DNA from: Turbatrix aceti | Taxonomy: Eukaryota; Nematoda; Chromadorea; Rhabditida; Panagrolaimidae | DNA length: 64,000 nt | Direction: 5' to 3' | Assembly (NCBI GenBank): GCA_963969345.1 | Contig: OZ017768.1 | Location: 4,116,718-4,180,717 of the forward strand | The notes under the pieces: generated by a model | What the model saw: the letters and a program-made list of their open reading frames with translations, nothing else | Databases searched by the model: none | Told to the model about the DNA's origin: nothing | In this document: in pieces, positions 60,218-64,000 of the stretch | How the letters are laid out: every line of letters begins with the position of its first letter | Numbering within the stretch: the stretch's first letter is position 1 | Program-made: the position numbers and the translations under genes

Positions 60218-62267
60218 ATGTACAGCTCGTTGGCGCCTGTGTGTGAAGCTCCGAGATGCGTCATAGATCTGTCCACACCCGAGACTCTCGAGCGCGACTT
60301 CTACGCCTGGCTCAACGTAAGTCTAATTTTAAAATTCCGGAGACCCTTACGGTAACGGTGGGATGTTATTTATGTTTTGGAGGGTCAGCCAGAAAATAAT
60401 GGTTTGGTTCAAGATTGTTTTTTGTTGTGTAAAAGTCCAAAAAAAAATCGTCAACAGAACTTTTACAGCCGGTTTGTTTTGTTTCGAGGCCCGTAGCTGA
60501 ACAGTTGATGACCTGCGCAGACGCGCAGCATTCCGTGAGAGGGCGGGCCAAGTGCACCTCTGTGCAAGCTCTGACTGACTGAACGTAACGTAACGGAATT
60601 GGAATTGTTCTGTAAACACCACCACCAAAAACAGGGTTTGTAACCGACTAAGTTTAGCACGCTTCTGATCAACAAGGAAGTGGCCTGCAACGCAGCAGGA
60701 AACCACGCGTAGAAGTAACTTAGGTCGAAGGACACGCGCAAGGACGCGGAAACAAGGAAACGGTTTTTTTCTAGGGGGTAAATTCCAATTGTCGGTCTCA
60801 AGCGAAAGTGAGGGAAATCCGTTCGAGACCTGATTGTGAGTTCAAAAGAGGGATGGACGATTTTTTTGGCGGGCAAGCTGAAATTCCGGGTCTTGAGTGG
60901 AATTGAGGAAAATCCGTTCGAGACCCTGTTCAAAACAGAGAGGAGTGCAATATGATCGTAAACTTGCTCTGCATTGTTTTTTTGGATCTTGAATCCTTTC
61001 CTGAATCCCAAAACTCATATCCAATGAATCATCAGCCACAACTTTCAGGGCGGTGAACAATCCTCGCTCCCGAACAGTTGCCCCGGCACCGGGGGCTTTC
61101 CCTCCCTCTCCGAGATCTACTCAACATCTCCCCTGTCCTCGGCAGCTTCTTCGACGTCCTCCTTCCAGACGACTCCAACATGCGCCCCGGTGCCGGCATA
61201 CGCCCCAACCTGGCACTACCCCGCTCCGGAGTACGTCGGTCTCCCGCCGCCCGCCTACTCTTCCGCCTCTTCCTCCGAGGAAGGCTCCCCGGCGCCGTCC
61301 TCCGCGAGCTCATCAATGGCAAGCCCAGCGCTGGGGACCACCCAGCTCAGCAGCTCCCGCAGCGGGAGCTTCTCCGACGCCGACGACAGAGTGGAGGTCG
61401 TCGCGGGTCGAATCAAGGCTTCGAGCCGCTTTTCGAGCTCTGCGAGCGGTCGCAGCTCCGGCACGAACCAGCTGGGTCGTCAGTACTCTCCGGGGCTTCC
61501 GCTCTCGATGTGCGATCGCGAGGAGATCGTTCGTCTCTACCAGAATGGCTGGAAGATCTGCGATATCAGCAAGAAGCTCTGCGTTACGCATTCGTGCGTT
61601 TCAAAAATTCTGAATCGCTTCAGGACGACGGGCTCGGTCCGGCCGAAGGACGCTAAGGAGTCCCGCGTGGAATCCCCGCTCGTCGCTGCTATTCGTGATT
61701 ATCGTTTTCGGCTCGGGATGACTCGCCAGTCCGAAATCCGAGAGCAACTCATCGCTGACGGTATTTGTCAGCGCGACAATGTGCCTTCGCGCAGCAGCAT
61801 CAATCAGTGAGTAATTAGCAAAAAAAATAAAAAACATTATTTTTTTATTTTTAAATTAAAAAAAATTTAAATTAAAAAAATAAAAAATATTTTTTTTTCA
61901 TTTTTAAATTTAAAAAAAAAATAAATTTAAAAAATAAAAAAAATATAAAAAAATTTATTTAAAAAAAACTGTAAAAAAATTTTTATTTCAAAAAATTCTA
62001 AAATTCAAAAAACAAATTTGAAAATTCAAAAAAATTGTTACATTCTAAAAAAATTCTAATCGAAAAAAAAATTGAAAAAAAATTCTGAAAATTAAAAAAA
62101 AATCCGAAAATTCTAAAATTAAAAAAAAAAATAATTTAAAATTAAAATAAAAAACTAACAATAAAATTTTTTTAATTTTTTTCAGCATCCTACGAACCAA
62201 ACTCGACGTGCACAAGCCAAACAAGAAAAACAAGCCGGACGACAAGCGCCAGCCAGATCTCGCGTAG
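60218..62267 (+). CDS. Pax-family paired-domain transcription factor without homeodomain
   Basis: Predicted 312-aa nuclear DNA-binding protein, exons 60218-60316, 61049-61806 and 62186-62267, all joins in frame. Residues 1-168 are Ser/Pro/Ala-rich and disordered. The paired domain covers about 168-291: the PAI half has NQLGRQYSPGLPLSMCDREE, IVRLYQNGWKICDISKKLC and the recognition helix CVTHSCVSKILNRF; the RED half has ESPLVAAIRDYR, RQSEIREQLIADGIC and PSRSSINHILRTKL. A Lys-rich tail of about 20 residues ends the protein. There is no octapeptide or homeodomain. A paired domain at the C-terminus is unusual, as Pax proteins normally carry it near the N-terminus. The RED half is divergent and recalls nematode pax/npax proteins. 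A CATTTCAG acceptor lies 2 nt upstream of the ATG. Confidence 0.9.
60784..60946. repeat. Direct duplication in Pax intron 1
   Basis: Two related units of about 65 bp (60781-60850 and 60880-60942) share AATTCC, GAGG(A/G)AAATCCGTTCGAGACC and TTCAAAA(C)AGAG in the same order. They lie within the 732-bp first intron of the Pax gene. Confidence 0.6.
61807..62185. other. Pax intron 2, A/T homopolymer-rich
   Basis: A 379-bp intron of nearly pure A and T, splitting the RED subdomain inside SINH-ILRTK. No other feature. Confidence 0.8.
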
Positions 62268-62414
62268 CACAAAACTGCATGCAATGTATCATACCTAATT
62301 AATAGCCAACAGCCAACACTGCCCTCGTAGACTTCATAGCCCGATATCGGATTGGATTGATAAACAGTCGTGTAATCACAGGAATTGAAAAAAAACAACA
62401 GGAGATCACAAAAC

Positions 62415-64000
62415 TCACTCGGCGACGAGGACGCGCTCGATCTTAGCAGCCTCGGATTCGAGTTTAGCGACCGCAGTCGTCAGCTCGGTGACGTCATGAT
62501 TGTGCTTGGAGAGAACAAATTTCGTGCCACCGACAGTAGGCAAAAAGGGGCGCTGCTGGGCGACGTGCTGGGCCCTCAGGCGCGCGAGATCGATGGACGC
62601 GTCGTGGGTCGTGCCGAGGTAGGCCTGCGTCTCCCGGTACGCTGCGAGGACGTCTTTCTCGCTCTCGGCAAAGTCAGCCGAGAGTCGCTCGCGGGGAAGA
62701 GCGTGGAAGACCCGGGTCGTGCGGGACGCCAGGTCATCCAGCGTGCCTTCGGAGATCGTGTCTTGCAGGTCGGTAACTTCCTTGGCAAGTTTGTTGACCC
62801 GGTTTTGATGCTTGTTTTGGCCTTGTTCGACTGCGGTATCCGCTTGATCGAGTTTCTTGGCCCTGCAAAAAAAATAAACAGTTCACAAAAAATCTCAATA
62901 AAATCAACTCACAAAGCGATGACATCTTTGGCACGCTGGAGATTAATCGCCACTTCGCGCTCCAGTTGCTGGAAATACGGAGTGAAGATCTTCAAACTCT
63001 GGCGGCCGGTGACAGGCAAGTTGCATTCGAGCTGCGGGACCTGTGACGGCTCAGGGAGGACTTTGATGAGCGATCCTTGATTGTCCGTGTCTTCAGGAGC
63101 CGACTGGCCGCTCTGGGTGCTCTCCGCGGCTGCCAGGTGCATCAGACTGAAATCGACTTTGAAAAAAAAAAATTTTACTCAAAAATATTATTTTTTTCAT
63201 TAAAAAATTATTATCAAAAAAAAATTTCATTTTTTTGTCGAAAACAAAATTAAAAAAAATTAAAACTAAAATTTTCACCGTGGAAAAGTAACGTTCAGAA
63301 ATGTCTGTCTTGAAGCAAAAGTTTGATTTTAAAAAAAGTTTGTCTTGAGACAAAAATCTTGTCTTGTAACAAAAAGTTGGATAACAGCTTGCAAAAAATT
63401 TTTTTTGAAGTTTTACTTTTTTTTATTTTAGGCAGCTCTGCCATTGACTTACGGTATCATTCGATGCTGAACGCTGCCAGTAGAATGCGCGACAAAAAGC
63501 AGACGCTGCAGGTCGTCGCCGATGAGCGTAAGCCAAGCGACGGACTTATAACCGCCTCCGGGAATGCCGACGACTTCGAAAGCATTGCAGGCCAGCGACG
63601 GCATCGAGAGATCGACAACCGCGTTGCTGTTTTTCAGACTGGCAACCAGAGTCGACGCCCAGGGTGCCAAATTGAAGACCTGCACCTTGGAGGCGCCGTA
63701 GCTGATGTACTCAAAGGGTAGGCCAGGTGCCAGCTTCGCGGAGGGGTCTTTTGTGTCGACAGAATCAACGATAAAGGCTTCCGGGAGAACGCCGGTTTCT
63801 GGCTGAAAAAACTGGCATTATGAACGGTAAAATCGTATAAAAAACCCTACCATTGATTCCCAGTCGTCAGAAGGGAGGATAACGACGTGATTCGACACTC
63901 CGTCATCGCTGAGAAGCGCGAGAAGGGTCAATTGATCGTCGTCGTCGTGTCTGACGTGCAGAAGTTCCAGTGGCTCGTTGAGCAGCTTCTTGGACTGCAC
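62415..64000 (-). CDS. Coiled-coil protein, possibly Nup88-like nucleoporin (5' part outside window)
   Basis: C-terminal 393 residues from minus-strand exons 64000-63851 (open at the edge), 63802-63453, 63146-62913 and 62862-62415, all in frame. The first two exons look like beta-propeller blades (LTLLALLSDDGVSNHVVILP, SVAWLTLIGDDLQRLLFVAH). The last two form a charged helical region (PYFQQLEREVAINLQRAKDV, KLDQADTAVEQGQNKHQNRV, VTELTTAVAKLESEAAKIER) predicted to be coiled coil. A propeller followed by a short C-terminal coiled coil, with a closing segment LPTVGGTKFVLSKHNHDV, recalls Nup88/Nup82 of the cytoplasmic nuclear-pore filaments, but similarity is weak and other propeller-coil proteins are possible. 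The TGA stop at 62417-62415 sits within GAGTGAGT, which could also be a donor. Confidence 0.6.

Overview
The window is animal nuclear DNA. Genes are split by spliceosomal introns, mostly 44 to 730 bp, with GT donors (often GTAAG or GTGAG) and T-rich acceptors ending TTTTCAG. Coding exons are GC-richer than the AT-rich introns, and intergenic DNA is full of short tandem repeats. There are no operons, CRISPR arrays or bacterial genes. At least three genes (UBR5-like, IMP4, Pax) have a TTTCAG-type acceptor 2 to 5 nt upstream of the start codon, as expected for spliced-leader trans-splicing. With the nematode-looking paired domain and a single Fat-like cadherin, this points to a nematode or nematode-like ecdysozoan. 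That assignment is inference.

Layout. 1-9739 (-): first ~3000 residues of a giant Fat-like cadherin, cut by the left edge. 9740-21562: gene-poor DNA with tetranucleotide repeats. 21563-22945 (+): tetraspanin. 26771-27427 (+): unrecognised single-pass membrane protein. 27650-27905: broken copy of part of the neighbouring SDR gene, followed by an inverted repeat. 28638-30092 (+): SDR9C-type dehydrogenase, meeting IMP4 (30089-31512, -) tail to tail with overlapping stop codons. 33681-43555 (+): complete 15-exon UBR5/HYD HECT ubiquitin ligase, about 2833 aa. 44568-46460 (+): hnRNP C/RALY-type RRM protein with two BCL11-like zinc fingers. 46741-48740 (-): cluster of three small secreted-peptide genes. 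49293-52787 (+): ATAD5/ELG1-like clamp-unloader ATPase. 52788-60217: mostly noncoding with two repeat elements. 60218-62267 (+): Pax-family paired-domain protein. 62415-64000 (-): C-terminal part of a coiled-coil protein, possibly Nup88-like, cut by the right edge.

The larger genes are housekeeping or developmental genes with no shared pathway. The most novel item is the peptide cluster at 46.7-48.7 kb. All three genes have a signal-peptide first exon and a phase-2 intron. Two of them have identical exon lengths (56 and 178 nt), encode 77 aa each, and carry an (R/K)R-x-KR-F processing site at matching positions. They were found by joining short exons by hand and I do not recognise the family.
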